64,000 nt of DNA, from assembly GCA_022393335.1 (NCBI GenBank), contig JAJEKB010021681.1:924373-988372 (forward strand). The letters are read 5' to 3'. The translations under genes were made by a program, and so were the position numbers. The notes under the pieces were generated by a model. That model was not told where the DNA came from. It saw nothing but the letters and a program-made list of their open reading frames with translations, and did no database searches. How positions within the stretch are numbered: position 1 is the first letter of the stretch; the number at the start of each line of letters is the position of its first letter. Of the stretch, positions 37,926 to 50,639 are shown piece by piece. This DNA comes from Macrotrachela quadricornifera (taxonomy: Eukaryota > Rotifera > Eurotatoria > Philodinida > Philodinidae).

Positions 37926-38721
37926 GCGAAACAGTGTAAAAAAATAATGTTCGAAACGTAAACATTTTCAAGATTCAAGTACATTGAATAATGCATAATA
38001 TTATTTTATTGAAACTATACATGATGCATTGTACTTAGCAATTACATGATCAAGACATGGATTTATGTATTAAAATAATTGACCCTTACTTTTTCAAAGA
38101 TATAATGATTAATCTGTATTATTATCTAGAGTTGTTAAAAAATTATTTGTTCTCAGTTTTACAAATGAAAAGATTTAATAGAAAAAGTGATTTTCTAACA
38201 GGATAATGGTGTATTATTCCCACTTTTCAAAACAACTTCATGCCTGATTAAATGGAATTTTTTATGGATAGATGAATTAATAGACAAAGTTCAATATCTT
38301 GAGCGTCATGATTTCAAGATTTAACATCACTTGATTTTTTTTTCATAAATTACATGAAGACATGTATACGAAATCGAGGTCAAAAATATTCACGGTTCGA
38401 AGAACAGAATTGAAATTAAATAAAACTTAGAATATTTCTCTACTTTTAAAAAACATCGTGTACATAAATATCCTACTTTCAAGAAAAAAGTGCGTCATAC
38501 GTTATCTCATTAAATATGTCATGAGGTAAATGAAACGGAATTTCACAAGTCGAGTCGAAGTTCTTTTTATTTTATGGCGTTTAATCTCTCTTTGCACTCA
38601 TATTTATCTAAAGATTCTTTTTTTTTCTTCTGTCATTAGACTTTTAATGGAAATAGAAGTTTTGACAAACATATAATTCGTTTACTAATGATTACAAGAT
38701 GATATCTAATACAGTAATATT

Positions 38722-38935
38722 TTGATCTTATCTTGGTCTTCTCATTCCATCAATTACTTGTTCATTATTTGTTTTGTATCATCTTCTGTTTCATCGAACT
38801 TTACGTCATGCACTCCACAAATATCAAGGTGTGCGGCAACGACTAAAAGTCTTTTATGAAATTTGGTCATTTCTTGATTGTGAATGCTGTATAACTTTTA
38901 CAATAATTTTAGCTTGAGGACTTCAATTGTAAGAC
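38722..38935 (+). pseudogene. Possible 7TM receptor TM1 remnant
   Basis: One frame reads LLIPSITCSLFVLYHLLFHR then TLRHALHKYQ, the kind of first membrane helix and intracellular turn seen in a large rotifer receptor subfamily different from the receptors at 20 and 52 kb. The frame continues as FYEIWSFLDCE and ends at a stop near 38915. No start codon or other helices are nearby. The assignment is by look only. Confidence 0.35.
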
Positions 38936-38999
38936 AAATTCTTACATTCTATAATAAATGGATATTAACAGAAAAAGACGTTTTGTGGAACTCACATAT

Positions 39000-39330
39000 T
39001 TTTTTGAAGAAAAATAGTGAGTGTCAGTTTTAAGTCGAGGTTTTTAGGGCCCCCCCTTACGGACATATCTCTGTTACAGACTTTAGCAACCAAAATCAAA
39101 GAGCATGGCGTGTGCTTCGACATTGATGTAGAGGGACAAAGAGGGAAGATAAATCAAATGAAGATCTTTGCATACGTTTTCCTACGTAGTGGGGCGACGA
39201 AAGAAAAGAGCAATCAAGATCACTACATGTTTTGCTTAACAGCAAACAAGAACTGATGGTTGTTTAGTATATTTCTTCTGAAAGTATGTGGGTTCCACAT
39301 TTTAGCTTCAAAGGAGCTGCGCTGGCAAGC
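39000..39330. other. GC-richer unassigned patch
   Basis: An island with a GGGCCCCCCCTTACGG run stands out from the AT-rich background. Its 79-residue frame (39017-39256) is unassigned. TCTGTTACAGACTTTAGCAA near 39070 resembles TCGTATTACAGACCATAGCA near 57922, inside intron 7 of the branching enzyme gene, and GGAGCTGCGC is shared by 39312 and 58398. It is probably a dispersed repeat rather than a gene. Confidence 0.35.
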
Positions 39331-41411
39331 TTTTTTAGTTCATTATCTTCCTGTAGTCTCACTTCTTCTTTATTGTATTTTCTTCTATAGCATTCTTTTC
39401 ATTTTGTGAAAATTTATTTCATCAATTTTATACATTACGTATATTTACAATGATTGTTCATAATATATATCATCCGTTCCGATAATTATTGTGTTTGATA
39501 TTGCTTTACTTATTCGTGCATTGTGCCAAAAATAGAGAATTCATCAACCAATTCAATGGCAAAAATATCAAAAAATAACAGTACAATTATAATCAACTTC
39601 ATTTCTTTATCTTGTATTCTATTTTTCATTGACATTGATGAATATTTTTACTATGTGCGGTATACCACGTGAAATATTTTATGAGTTTTACACATATACA
39701 CCACAGTTCTTACCTATTTCATACGCGAATTTAGTGCAAAAGTTGTGATGTTAAGCGATATAAAAAAAGTATTTTAAACGCAATTCTCATATCTTTAGTT
39801 TATATTGAAATTTGAAGAAAAACTTAATTAAAACACAGACCGAAATATTTGTTTTGTTATAAACACTTTTTTTAAAATTTATCTCTTATTATTACTTAGT
39901 AGGATCAGAGAAAAAGATGAAATGTACAATTTACTGCCTGTTAATTACATAAAATTATATTTTCATTGAAAATCAACATATTATCAGAACAAAATTCCAA
40001 TTATCGCAATATAATCTCATGAACAAATAACATTTTCGAATAAAATAATACGGAAATTCTCTAAATCTATGTACTTACATTGTCATTGATTTACTGCAAA
40101 CGAGAATATGAGATTAGATGGAGGATTCAACATCAAAATGTGGGAAAAATAAAGTCATATTAATGAATGTTTAATGAAATTGTAATAACACTATGATGAA
40201 GATCGCATTGATATTCCAACAGTTCTTGAAAGCTATTGGACCAAGATATTTTTCACGTCTACCAAAACACATATACTTATTGAAATTCCTTTTTTTTCGA
40301 CAATACATTGTTCGTCACAATGATTATAGCCATTATATGACAATTTTGATATTTTAATTCTCATCAAATTTAATCATTCTTTTTTTCTTTTGATTATCTA
40401 TGTCATCATTCAATAGGTTTATGAAAAACATGTACACTTATAAAGATGTACATAGATGTAATTATTTACAATCCTTTTTTTTTCATTGGAAATATTACGT
40501 AAAAATTTAAGCAAATTGGTTTTTATTTCAGGTTTTTCTTTCACGTTAAAAGGCGCTGATCTGATTTAAATGATAACATAGATAGTATGAGAGACCGACT
40601 ACAAGTTGTATTATGAGAGATGACTCTATCTGTACATAATAGTTTTTCAAGTAAAATAGTTATAAATACTCTCCAGTAGTTCCCATTTCCTAATCAAGAA
40701 ATTTGTTCTAAAATAAAAAGAAAACATACTGATTGATAGAGAATTTTATGCTCTATGAGATTCTAAAAAAAATTCCGTCTGTAGACTTGATTCTCATCCC
40801 CAAATCTACTTTTAATGAGAATAACTATCAAAATTGGAAAAGTGAAATTAGTTCCTACAAAATCCTTCTTATCATAATGTATTATATACCATTGGAAAGA
40901 GCATACAAAATAAAGTTTTGCGAAACATCACTAACTTATTTTTCTTATTATTTTAATCGGAAAAAACATCGTGTTTTGTTTCAATTATTCCCACGCAAAT
41001 CAGATTTTTTAGACAAAATTTTTTTAGAATCTGATAGAGCATAAACAAATCTCTTAATTAGGAATTGCAAAATACTGGAGAATATTTAAATCTATTTTTC
41101 CTTGAAAAAAAGAAGCAATTTAATAATAAAAAATCTATATATACAGACAGAGTCGTATTCTATAGTACATCTTGTAGTCAATCTTTCGTACTGTCTATAT
41201 TACCATTTCAATTAGATCAATGCTTCTTAATGTGAAAGAAAAATTTAAAAAAAAGAGATTCTTTTAAATTTTTTTCTTAGACTACATATTCTTATTTCTC
41301 TGATTTTTTGTTGTCAATTGTAAACATTGTTTTCTTTTATCAATAGAAAAAAATAAATTATAGAATATATAATTATTTTATTTAAAGAATATTTTTAACA
41401 AAGAAAAAAAT
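39331..41411. other. Intergenic AT-rich region
   Basis: A 103-residue frame at 40733-41044 has ordinary amino-acid content but no recognisable motif and no splice context, and was not called as a gene. The remainder is low complexity. Confidence 0.4.
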
Positions 41412-42041
41412 TTATGCTAAATTAGGAAATTGTTGGGCAAGTCGTTGCATATAAATACGATAATGATCTTGTAATTGACGCATATAAGCATTATAATTTT
41501 TTCCACCATTTTCCTTAGCAACTGAACGTAAAACTTTTTCTTGACACGATTGAAATTTTTCCATATTATCTGGTTCACAATGATAAGCTTTAAGTTCATC
41601 AGCTGAGCATACTTGGGCCATTTTTATTCGCCAACTTCGAAATCGTTCATTACTATTTGGAATATTAGTATGAGCTTTTACAAGTTTAGCAAAATCAGTA
41701 CTGTTTCTTATTTCATCTCGTCGTATAATCTGAACAGCACAATATGATGGAAAATTTTCATATCGTTTCGATGATCGATCACCAATACACATTTGATCAA
41801 CTTTGTGTTCATGTAAGATATTAAAAACATTATTAAATTTTTCTGGACAACACATTTCAACAATATAACATTCTCTTCTAAAATTTTCACGAAATACAAA
41901 TTCGGGTGCTGCATTTATATATTTTTTATGTAATTCAGCCCATTTTGCAGCATCTTCTTTGATTTTTGATTCAGAAATATTTGCTTGTATTTCAATAATA
42001 ATTATTGTAAAAAAAAGAATAAATGAAATATATATATTCAT
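41412..42041 (-). CDS. Small secreted cysteine-rich protein, unknown family
   Basis: A single-exon, 209-residue protein that begins with a hydrophobic signal peptide (residues 1-20, ending EIQA) and has no further membrane segment. The mature part has eight cysteines (about residues 58, 64, 65, 85, 101, 145, 155, 166), including a CC pair, enough for four disulphides. It is rich in charged residues and its C-terminal third is predicted helical (EKFQSCQEKVLRSVAKENGG and following). The even cysteine number, signal peptide and long open frame in AT-rich DNA support a real secreted protein. I do not recognise the family and assign no function. No close neighbour suggests a role. Confidence 0.75.
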   Translation of the reverse strand: MNIYISFILFFTIIIIEIQANISESKIKEDAAKWAELHKKYINAAPEFVFRENFRRECYIVEMCCPEKFNNVFNILHEHKVDQMCIGDRSSKRYENFPSYCAVQIIRRDEIRNSTDFAKLVKAHTNIPNSNERFRSWRIKMAQVCSADELKAYHCEPDNMEKFQSCQEKVLRSVAKENGGKNYNAYMRQLQDHYRIYMQRLAQQFPNLA

Positions 42042-43945
42042 AATTTAACTAGAAAAAAAAACAACAAATATATTTAACTATATGTAAAGAAATAATCAAC
42101 TTACTTGACTATCGATGAAAATGGTGTATGATATATATCTAACTTAACATGATACTTATACAGAAAGAAAAATAAAGAATAATCATAGTGATGATATCAC
42201 AGTCGACGTAAGAAAGAAGAATGATTTTCTGTTTACTTTATTATATAGATATATTTTAAATAGTAATCGAATTAAACAATATAATGCTTATATGTATAAT
42301 CACATATAGATGAATCGACTATTAGTCATTCTATTTAATATAAAAGAAAAAATATATCAATCAAATTTTTCAGCTATTTTATTAGATGTGAAATTTCTTT
42401 TTTTTCTTAAATGTCATAGGTTTATTTATTTGAAATACGTATATCTAATTATTCTAACAATAAAATATCGATAAAAGAAAAAACTACGTAGAACAGTATT
42501 ACATATATATTAATTCTTTTTAAAATCGAAACACTAATTTGAAGTAAAAAACGATTTAATAGAAGATAATGTACCAATTTTTTTTGAAATATCTTAAAAA
42601 TAAATTTATTTATCTTTATTGAATAGAAGAATATTCAACTCACTTCTAACGTGTTTAGATATTTAATATGAAGAATATTCTTAAAAATAGACAAATATGA
42701 TTTCTCTCGTATGATTAGAGCTTGTTAATAATAATCAAGGATTTCATAATATTACTTTTGATTAACAAGATAATTTACAATTCAATTATATGCACGATTG
42801 TAATATTCTAGAGATTCTTTCTATTTATTTTTAAAATTAAAAAGCTCAATCGATATTAAATTTTATCCAAAGAAAATTTTTATTACTTGAATTATTGAAT
42901 AATTGCTCAAAATACTTTTTTGTAATTTATCATATTAATTCTTCTGAATAGAAACAAAACAATTCTCTTCTGCTATCTTTTGTATCAATTCAATGTAAGT
43001 AAGTTTAAATCTATTAATTATCTTTTTGTTTTCATATATTCTGACTATGGTAAACCTTTGAAAACTATATAAAATTGACATAAATCTTTTAAAAATTTGT
43101 GAGAAAAATCGTTTATATTTTGATCATCAGTTTTTACACGTTTTTTAATAATTTTTCCTAAACAAAAGAAAGTATCTTTTATAACTGAATCGTTTTCTTT
43201 TAGTCTTAGTTATTATATCTCTATTTATATATATTCATGTATAACTTGTAAAGTAGATAATGCATGTACATTTGCATTTCATTGTACTTTTTTTTTTATA
43301 GTTTAAGTGTTTGTAGAATTTAGATAAAAGTGTCTCATGTTGATAATATTGGTCGAGTGTAACTGATAATCTGATACATGTAAATTTTTTTTCTTTACAT
43401 ACAAAGTTTTTGGAACTATTTATTTGAGTATCTTTTAGATTGTGGCTAAATAATGAGAAATATATGATTGGATGACTTTCTACGGCATAGCAGTGTGGGC
43501 AGTATTTATTTCTCTAGTTAATTATGTTGCTACGTTCAACTTTACTCAAGATTAGGCGTATTCAGTGATACTGAATTCAGAAGAATAAGAAGAAGTATGT
43601 AGACATTAAATGTGATGATCTTCAAACTATGTTAATATTGTTTCTGTGCTGTGATATGAAATATTTTCTTGTAATGAAGATGTTTGTATTATTAGTAAAT
43701 AAGGTTAGACATAGCCGAGTTATATTAAAGTTCTCACAGTTAAACGAAAATATTTAAAATATTAATGACCATTGCCGTGCAATAAGAGAAAAATTTGAAT
43801 TGTTTAAATATTTATAGTATATGGAAGATGCTCTTCATTCAAAACTTTGACCAAAAGTTTATTTCTTTTTTCATAATGAAACTTAGACATTTCAGTCTAT
43901 TTGCAGTTATATCTCGAAAAAGTAGTAACTTAAGGTTCTCGTCTA
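42042..43945. other. Intergenic AT-rich region
   Basis: Very AT-rich with only short frames. No repeat arms or exons could be supported; the first 100-200 bp presumably hold the promoter of the secreted-protein gene. Confidence 0.5.
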
Positions 43946-44567
43946 ACGAGGAAACCGTCCCAAGTGTTCCCGCCCGATTTTGGTCGTTTACGTGTCAGTT
44001 GATAGAGGACATCGAGCTGGTAAAAAGCCTAAATGGATTTGCGCTGAGTCCTCTTTCCCCAAAAGTTATGACGGTTTTACTAGATTTTCCATCTATGGCA
44101 GCGGGACGCCAAAAAAATCAAACAAACGAATTTCGAACTAAAATTTTACCCATATATAGTTCTAATGACCCTTAGAATATCCTGAAAGTTTCAGCCAAAA
44201 AGAACGCTCTTTACTCGAGATATTAAATTTCCATGAAATAGTCGTTCGCCACAGATATATCACAAAAATCGAGTTTACTCGAAAACTCAATATCTCGAGT
44301 AAAAAATATTCTTTTTGGCTGAAACTTTCAGGATATTCTAAGGGTCATTAGAACTATATATGGGTAAAATTTTAGTTCGAAATTCGTTTGTTTGATTTTT
44401 TTGGCGTCCCGCTGCCATAGATGGAAAATCTAGTAAAACCGTCATAACTTTTGGAGAAAGAGGACTCAGCGCAAATCCATTTAGGCTTTTTACCAGCTCG
44501 ATGTCCTCTATCAACTGACACGTAAACGACCAAAATCGGGCGGGAACACTTGGGACGGTTTCCTCGT
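43946..44567. mobile_element. Near-perfect 622 bp palindrome (foldback element)
   Basis: Arms 43946-44224 and 44289-44567 (279 bp each) are complementary with about five mismatches, four of them clustered near the 64-bp loop. The arms are clearly richer in G and C than the surroundings. The outer ends begin ACGAGGAAACCGTCCCAAGT. No transposase is encoded, and the plus-strand frame crossing the left arm (43795-44175) has no domain-like content. The high arm identity indicates recent origin or ongoing arm-to-arm conversion. Confidence 0.9.
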
Positions 44568-47447
44568 AAGTTTTTCTTTTAAGTCTTCTTTTAAAACTTG
44601 AAACATACTTTCTCTTATGCAGCTTGATAAGTTATATCCAATTATGACAAAAAGTGAAAAATGAAACTTTTGTGTTGAAATTTTAAATTGAGAACATTTT
44701 ACATACATTGTAAATATCTAGAAATTCAAATGTATGCCTGTTACATGTTAATGACTACTAATATTTTAAATTTGTTTGTTCAGTGATGAATACTTTAACT
44801 TAATCTGAACAGGTCTTATCTTATTAACGGACAACACAAACACTTTCGTTATAAGAAAAAATTGCAATTATTTGTGTTTCTTTATTAAACAATGAATTAG
44901 ATCAAGAATTGATGGTTTGTATAGTCTTTAGCTCTGACATCATATAATACTCAAAAGATATTTCTTACTCTCTTTCTTTGTATAAAAACAAAGCACAAAA
45001 AGTAGAAAGTGTTATAAAATTTTGCCGATATTTTACTTTATGTTTATGACCAATACAACGAATGAAATCTTTGTTTAAAGAAAAAAGAACGAAAGAGTTA
45101 AAAATATTGTATTTCAATAGTTCAGTTGTCTTTATTCGAATGTTTCCATTTTTGAATATTTGGATTATAATATAGATACTCTCTTTATGGACTTTAATCA
45201 TCATCATTATTATCCTGGTTATCACCGAATGTATTATGAATACTATAAGGATTAGATGTATATCAATAGTTTCATTAGTATAGATAAGTAACAAATAATT
45301 TTCAGTATTACTTCAGATAATTTATGGTTCATGTACATCGTCCATATTAAAGAATGAAAGATATCATTTGAAGAAACATCGAACTTCGTTTGTTATAAAG
45401 TATGTCAAAAATGAGTTTGATTTTATACATCATCACTGTTGGTAATGTGTTTGATGTATGATGATAATAAGTCTTGACTTTTTACTGCTTTTTAGATAAA
45501 CACACCATTCTCCGTTACAAAATTGATGATGGTGACTATAATCTGTAGGCAAAAAAGTTATGCCAGAAGTTTGTCTAACAAAGAATAGAAAAAAGGTAGA
45601 TATTAAAGTATAAAGAATTTGAAGTATCAAATCTGTTTTTTTTCTAACGTTTATAAAGATTGCTTTTATCTTCTTGAGGTATAGCATAAAAATAAATTTG
45701 AAAAAGAAATATAGAAAATAATTGATTAAAACAACATATTTTAGACATCTACCAAAATGATTTATATTTCTAGATATAAAATCTTTCAAATATTCATGCT
45801 ATGAAGAGACTAAAAAAATTGAATTTACAACTTTGTACGTCTTTTTTTCATGCAAAAAAAGCTTAAAAATCTTCTTGTACAATGTATTGAAAATAACAAA
45901 TATCATGTTTTTTAAAATCTTTAGAACATTTATGAGATGGATTGTGGCTCCACATTGATTGAGGCACACTTGTAACAACTCAAATATAAAGATAGTTGAC
46001 TACAGTTCTTTTTTTGTTATAAAGATTTAAATGATCAAAGAGAATTACTGACATAAACATTAGAAGTTTCTGAACATATCTCAAAACTAACAAATTTTAA
46101 TGAAGGAAAAGTAAATATAAATGCAGCAGCATAATAGTCGCTTGTAAATTCTCTGAGTTATTAAATATCCTGATCATTCACTTTCATATCCATACTTTTT
46201 GAAATAGATTAGATTGTGATTGATTAATTTGTAGTATAAATCTGTATTAAATATTTTAACTACCTTGTCCAAATGATGCAGTGATATTCAAGCTAATAGA
46301 AATTTTTTTTTCGTCCACTATGACAAATATCGATTAAAAATATCGTAGGTTGACCTTTAATGTTGATTTTATGACATTCAGAACGTCAATACTTCAATCT
46401 AAGAAAAATTAGATATAAAAGTAGTGACATCATTGAGAAGTGTGAGCAAATGAATAATTTCTTATAACAAGTTTTTTATAGCACAAATCACAATCAAAGC
46501 TAAGAATGACTAAAATTCCATCTTGATTGTTCATCTAAACTTGTCTATTGTTTTTCACATAAGTCACATTTCATTTTTGATAATATAATAGTAATAACAA
46601 TCTGTTTTCGATAACAAAATGAATATGCTATAACGAATTACAGATAGATGGAATTTTATTATCATATTTTTAGCTTTTTGTCCACTTTCTAACTTGAAGC
46701 AAGTGACAGTCATTTACTGGTAAACAATGATGAGGATGATACCATTGAAATTTTAGATGTTGATAGAATCTCGAATACTGATGATTTCCATTTCGAGCAT
46801 TGAGTTTTTTGTTCATGATGGGAAAGATCTTTCAATAAAATTAGATATTTTTATGAAGCTAACTAAATGAAAAAACGTACTTTATTCAATTGTGTCTTAA
46901 AAGTATCTTTTGTTCATTATGCTGGACGAACATGAAACAATTGTTCATTATGTGTCATGAAAATAAAAAGAAATCTGAAAAAAAAAGGATCTATGTCATT
47001 AAATGATCATTGAATAATATTAGATTAGATATTTGAGCATGAAATTAAATATATAGAAGCAATTTATTTCAACAAGGAAGATAATATGATTTTGTAAGAG
47101 CGACTATCTTCTGTTGTATTCATGTATTTATTGTTAAAAATATCTACTCTTATTTGTTAATCTAATCAGAATGCATTTAACGCATTTAATTTTGTGAATA
47201 TTTTTATAACATATAAGTGTACTGAATAATTATGAATAGTCAAAATTAATTTGACTCAGAACAAATATTCAATAAATTATTTTATTTGTATATTCTTAAA
47301 GTTAAAAATTAATCAAAATGATAGAACAGAATAGGTCGCAATACATTTTCTTTTATGTTTCACATTTAACAGTATTTGATACAGTTTTATGAGTACTGTT
47401 AATTAATATTATATTTTTTTAGTGTTCAGAAAAAATTTCAAGAACTT
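44568..47447. other. Intergenic AT-rich region
   Basis: Only chance frames rich in Ile, Phe and Lys (for example minus-strand frames at 44965-45294 and 45433-45789). No repeat arms were recognised. Confidence 0.5.
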
Positions 47448-47943
47448 ATGTAAAAAATAAGTAAGCAAAAAATCAACTTTGTAGTACTTTCAAAAATTGT
47501 TTTTTAGCAGAATAAAGTACTTACAAATGAACCGTTTAGTATAATTTTCATACTTTTTGATTAAAAAGTATTTTTAAGTATAATAGAAAGTATGAAAAAG
47601 TAATAAAATCTACCATTAAAAGTGAAAAATAGCAATAATATTTACTTTACTTTTCTATATTAATATTACAAGTAATTAATCATGTTTTTCAAAATAAAAA
47701 AAATACCTACAAGCACTTTCAATATTAATATAGCAAAAATAAAGTAAGTATTATTGCTATTTTTACTTTTAATAGTGAAATTTATTACCTTTTCACACTT
47801 TTCATTATATTTAAAAGTATTTTTTCAGTTAAAAAGTATGACAACTACTTAAAAAGGTTCACTTATAAACGCTTCATTTTGCTAAAAAAACAACTTTTGA
47901 AAGCACGAAAAACTTGGTTTTTGCCTACTTATTTTTTCACATA
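47448..47943. mobile_element. 496 bp AT-rich palindrome
   Basis: The left arm 47448-47667 starts TATGTAAAAAATAAGTAAGC and ends TATTAATATT. It pairs with the right arm 47721-47943 with scattered mismatches and small gaps around a ~53 bp spacer. Both arms contain AAAAGTATTTTTAAGTAT-like segments. There is no coding capacity; it is likely an older foldback element. Confidence 0.85.
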
Positions 47944-49097
47944 GAATAGAGTGCTAGCGACTTCCATGGGTTTTCCTCAACAAGATTTTTAATAAGAGCA
48001 AAAATAAAATGAAGCAAGAATAGACCTTTCAGCCGCTGTGATCAAATATTGTTAAAGATGCGAATAAATCTTAAAGAATAAATTATGAAGCTCAAATTTT
48101 TTGTATACTTAACTGGACACTCCTCTTATATACACGAGAGTTTTAGCCCAATAACATGAAGTCTCTGCTTTCAAAAAAGAAAGGGAGAATGCGAAGGGAT
48201 GACTTTCATTATCTCGAGAGTTTTCCTTTGCTTTGTTTATGGAAAATAATCTAGAAAAATAATCTGATTAGTATCGATTAAAATCATACACCTTTTCATC
48301 GATACAAATCGAGGAAAATTAGTTAAAAATTTTGGCATTCATTATGACGAAGAATTATTTTAAACTAATGACTTTTACACAATCTTCAATCGATTTTAAT
48401 CTGATTATTCGTCTAATTCGTTTTATATAAATGTGAACAATATCAAATAACTTTCTTTAGTTCTCATTATAATAGTCAAATATATGATAAAGAACATTGT
48501 TTAGACTAGTATTAATTTTTTTCTTTTCTTCATTTACTTTATTAAATAGTCATAGAACATCTTATAAAAGAAATAGAATAAGATAATTTACTTCTTTCTT
48601 TTCTTATTTTGTCGTTACTTAGTTTCCCTACTGGTTTTCACATCTTATAAAAGTTATAATACGAGATAGTGTAATATTCACTCTTTCTTTCTCTCATTTA
48701 GTTAACTTGATAGTATTTTTGGTACTGGTTTGTTATCTTCCCGCATAAGTAATTTTTTTATTTTCCAATACTACCTTACTCATTTATGTGGGAGGAAAAC
48801 ATACTAGTACTATTTTTTTATTGTGTTCAACGAGACATCGTTTATGCTCATTTACTCTAATTGTTTTTTTTTATTTCATTTATTTCTCTTGATGTTTTCT
48901 CAGCGTTTTAAAGAGATCTAAAATAAGATAATTTACTTGTTTTTTCTTTTTCTTTTATCTTATCTAGTTATCCTTACAGTTTTTCAAAGTATTATGAGAG
49001 AAACCGGATAACTTTGTTTAATTAAGATTTTGATTATCATGCTAGTTTTTCTATAGTTTATGAGACGGATAGAATGAAATTATATAATTTCATTTGG
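47944..49097. other. Intergenic AT-rich region
   Basis: T-rich on the plus strand with repeated TTTACTT(C/G)TTTTTTCTTTT tracts near 48540-48970. No gene or defined repeat was supported. Confidence 0.45.
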
Positions 49098-50445
49098 ATT
49101 TATATAGGGCGCGCAAAGATATTTTTGCAGGAAGGTAGCATTGTAATTTCAAATAATATACATAATTAATTTTATATATATGAAATTTTTTAGTACTAAA
49201 TTGTTAGAGTTATCAAAACATTCTCATATCAAATTTAAGAAATTTTACGCTCTTTTTGACTAGGGAACTAAAGCATCAGTGATTCTAAAATGGATCTAAG
49301 CACTTTCTTTTGTTATGTTTACATGGTTTGACAGAACTCGTCGAGTTCTACAAAATTGTACAGTCAGTGGATCTATTAGTATAAAATTTATTTAAAAAGT
49401 AATTAATTAATCATTCCTGAGGTGTGACAATAGAGAAGAGGCCAAATTTTATTAAATTTTAAGGTGTTCTTAATTATGTCGCTTCATATATTTTATGTTC
49501 CTAATTCTGCCATTTACATAGAAAATTGCACTGTTTTTTAGAAACGCCTCATTGTTTATGAAGTCATGGAAATTTAAGAACAAAAATATCATTCGGTTCA
49601 TCTTGACACAGGCTATCTAATAATATGTTTCTCAAAAAAAAACCTACTTTATTTATGTTCTTATTTCTCATCAAAAAAAAAGTCAGAAAAAGTTTTTGTT
49701 TGTTTCTACTTCTGCCATTTTGCATAACAACCAGACACGACTGTTAAACAAAAATTTATTAATAACATATTCGAAATGAGCGACAAAAACTATATCAGTA
49801 AGGATATTTTCTCAAAAAAAAACGATCTGCGATCCCCTCAAGCCTTCTCTGAAAACATTGCTGTGGTCCCTTTAGATCAACTTTTTTGGAAAAATTTTTT
49901 TTTTGAGAAGACATTCTTACTGATGTAGTTTTTGTCGCTTATTTCGAATATGTTATTAATAAGTTTTTCTTTAACGGTCTTGTGTAGTTTTTATGTAAAA
50001 TGGCAAAATTAGGAACATAAAATATATGAAGCAACATAATTAAGAACACCTTAAAATTTAATAAAATTTGGCCTCCTCTCTATTGTAACACTTCTCAGGA
50101 ATGATTAATTAATTACTTTTTAAATAAATTTTATACTAATAGATCCACTGACTGTACGATTTTGTAGAACTCGACCAGTTCTATCGAACCATGTAAACAT
50201 AATAAAAGAAAGTGCTTAGATCCATTTTAGAATCACTGATGCTTTAGTTCCCTAGTCAAAAAGAGCGTAAAATTTCTTAAATTTGATATGAGAATGTTTT
50301 GATAAATCTTAGAATTTAGTACTAAAAAATTTCATTGTCGATGAAATTTAATTTCATATATATAAAATTAATTATGTATATTATTTGAAATAACAATATT
50401 ACCCTCCTGAAAAAAACATTCTTACGACCCTATTTATATAATATT
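49098..50445. mobile_element. ~1.35 kb composite palindrome
   Basis: The outer arms (49098-49525 and about 50004-50445) are complementary over more than 400 bp, including CTAGGGAACTAAAGCATCAG and its complement. The right arm continues inward and also pairs with a second left copy at about 49720-49830 (TTCGAAATGAGCGACAAAAA). The left side therefore holds an extra ~190 bp (49530-49720) between two segments that both pair with the right arm. The tip around 49830-49895 is the loop. No open frame encodes a transposase. Confidence 0.8.
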
Positions 50446-50639
50446 CCATAGGCTTATAGCCCATTGGGGTTAGCCATAGTTATTTTTATGATTTACATAT
50501 AGGTGGATTCTATCGTCTCTTTATTATTTTTTACTCATTCCGTCTAATGTATTGATTAACAATGTAGTTAGTGCGATGCGAATGAATCATTCGAGACGAC
50601 TTAGCTGTTAATGACTTGTCCAGGATCCTTTTGAAGAAT

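Noticed and set aside
43795..44175. 126-residue open frame crossing into the 44 kb palindrome
   Set aside because: Most of it is arm sequence that is also present inverted, with no domain or start context. It is a by-product of the palindrome.
45433..45789. 118-residue minus-strand frame
   Set aside because: Low-complexity Phe/Ile/Lys content typical of chance AT-rich frames; no motif, start context or neighbouring exons.
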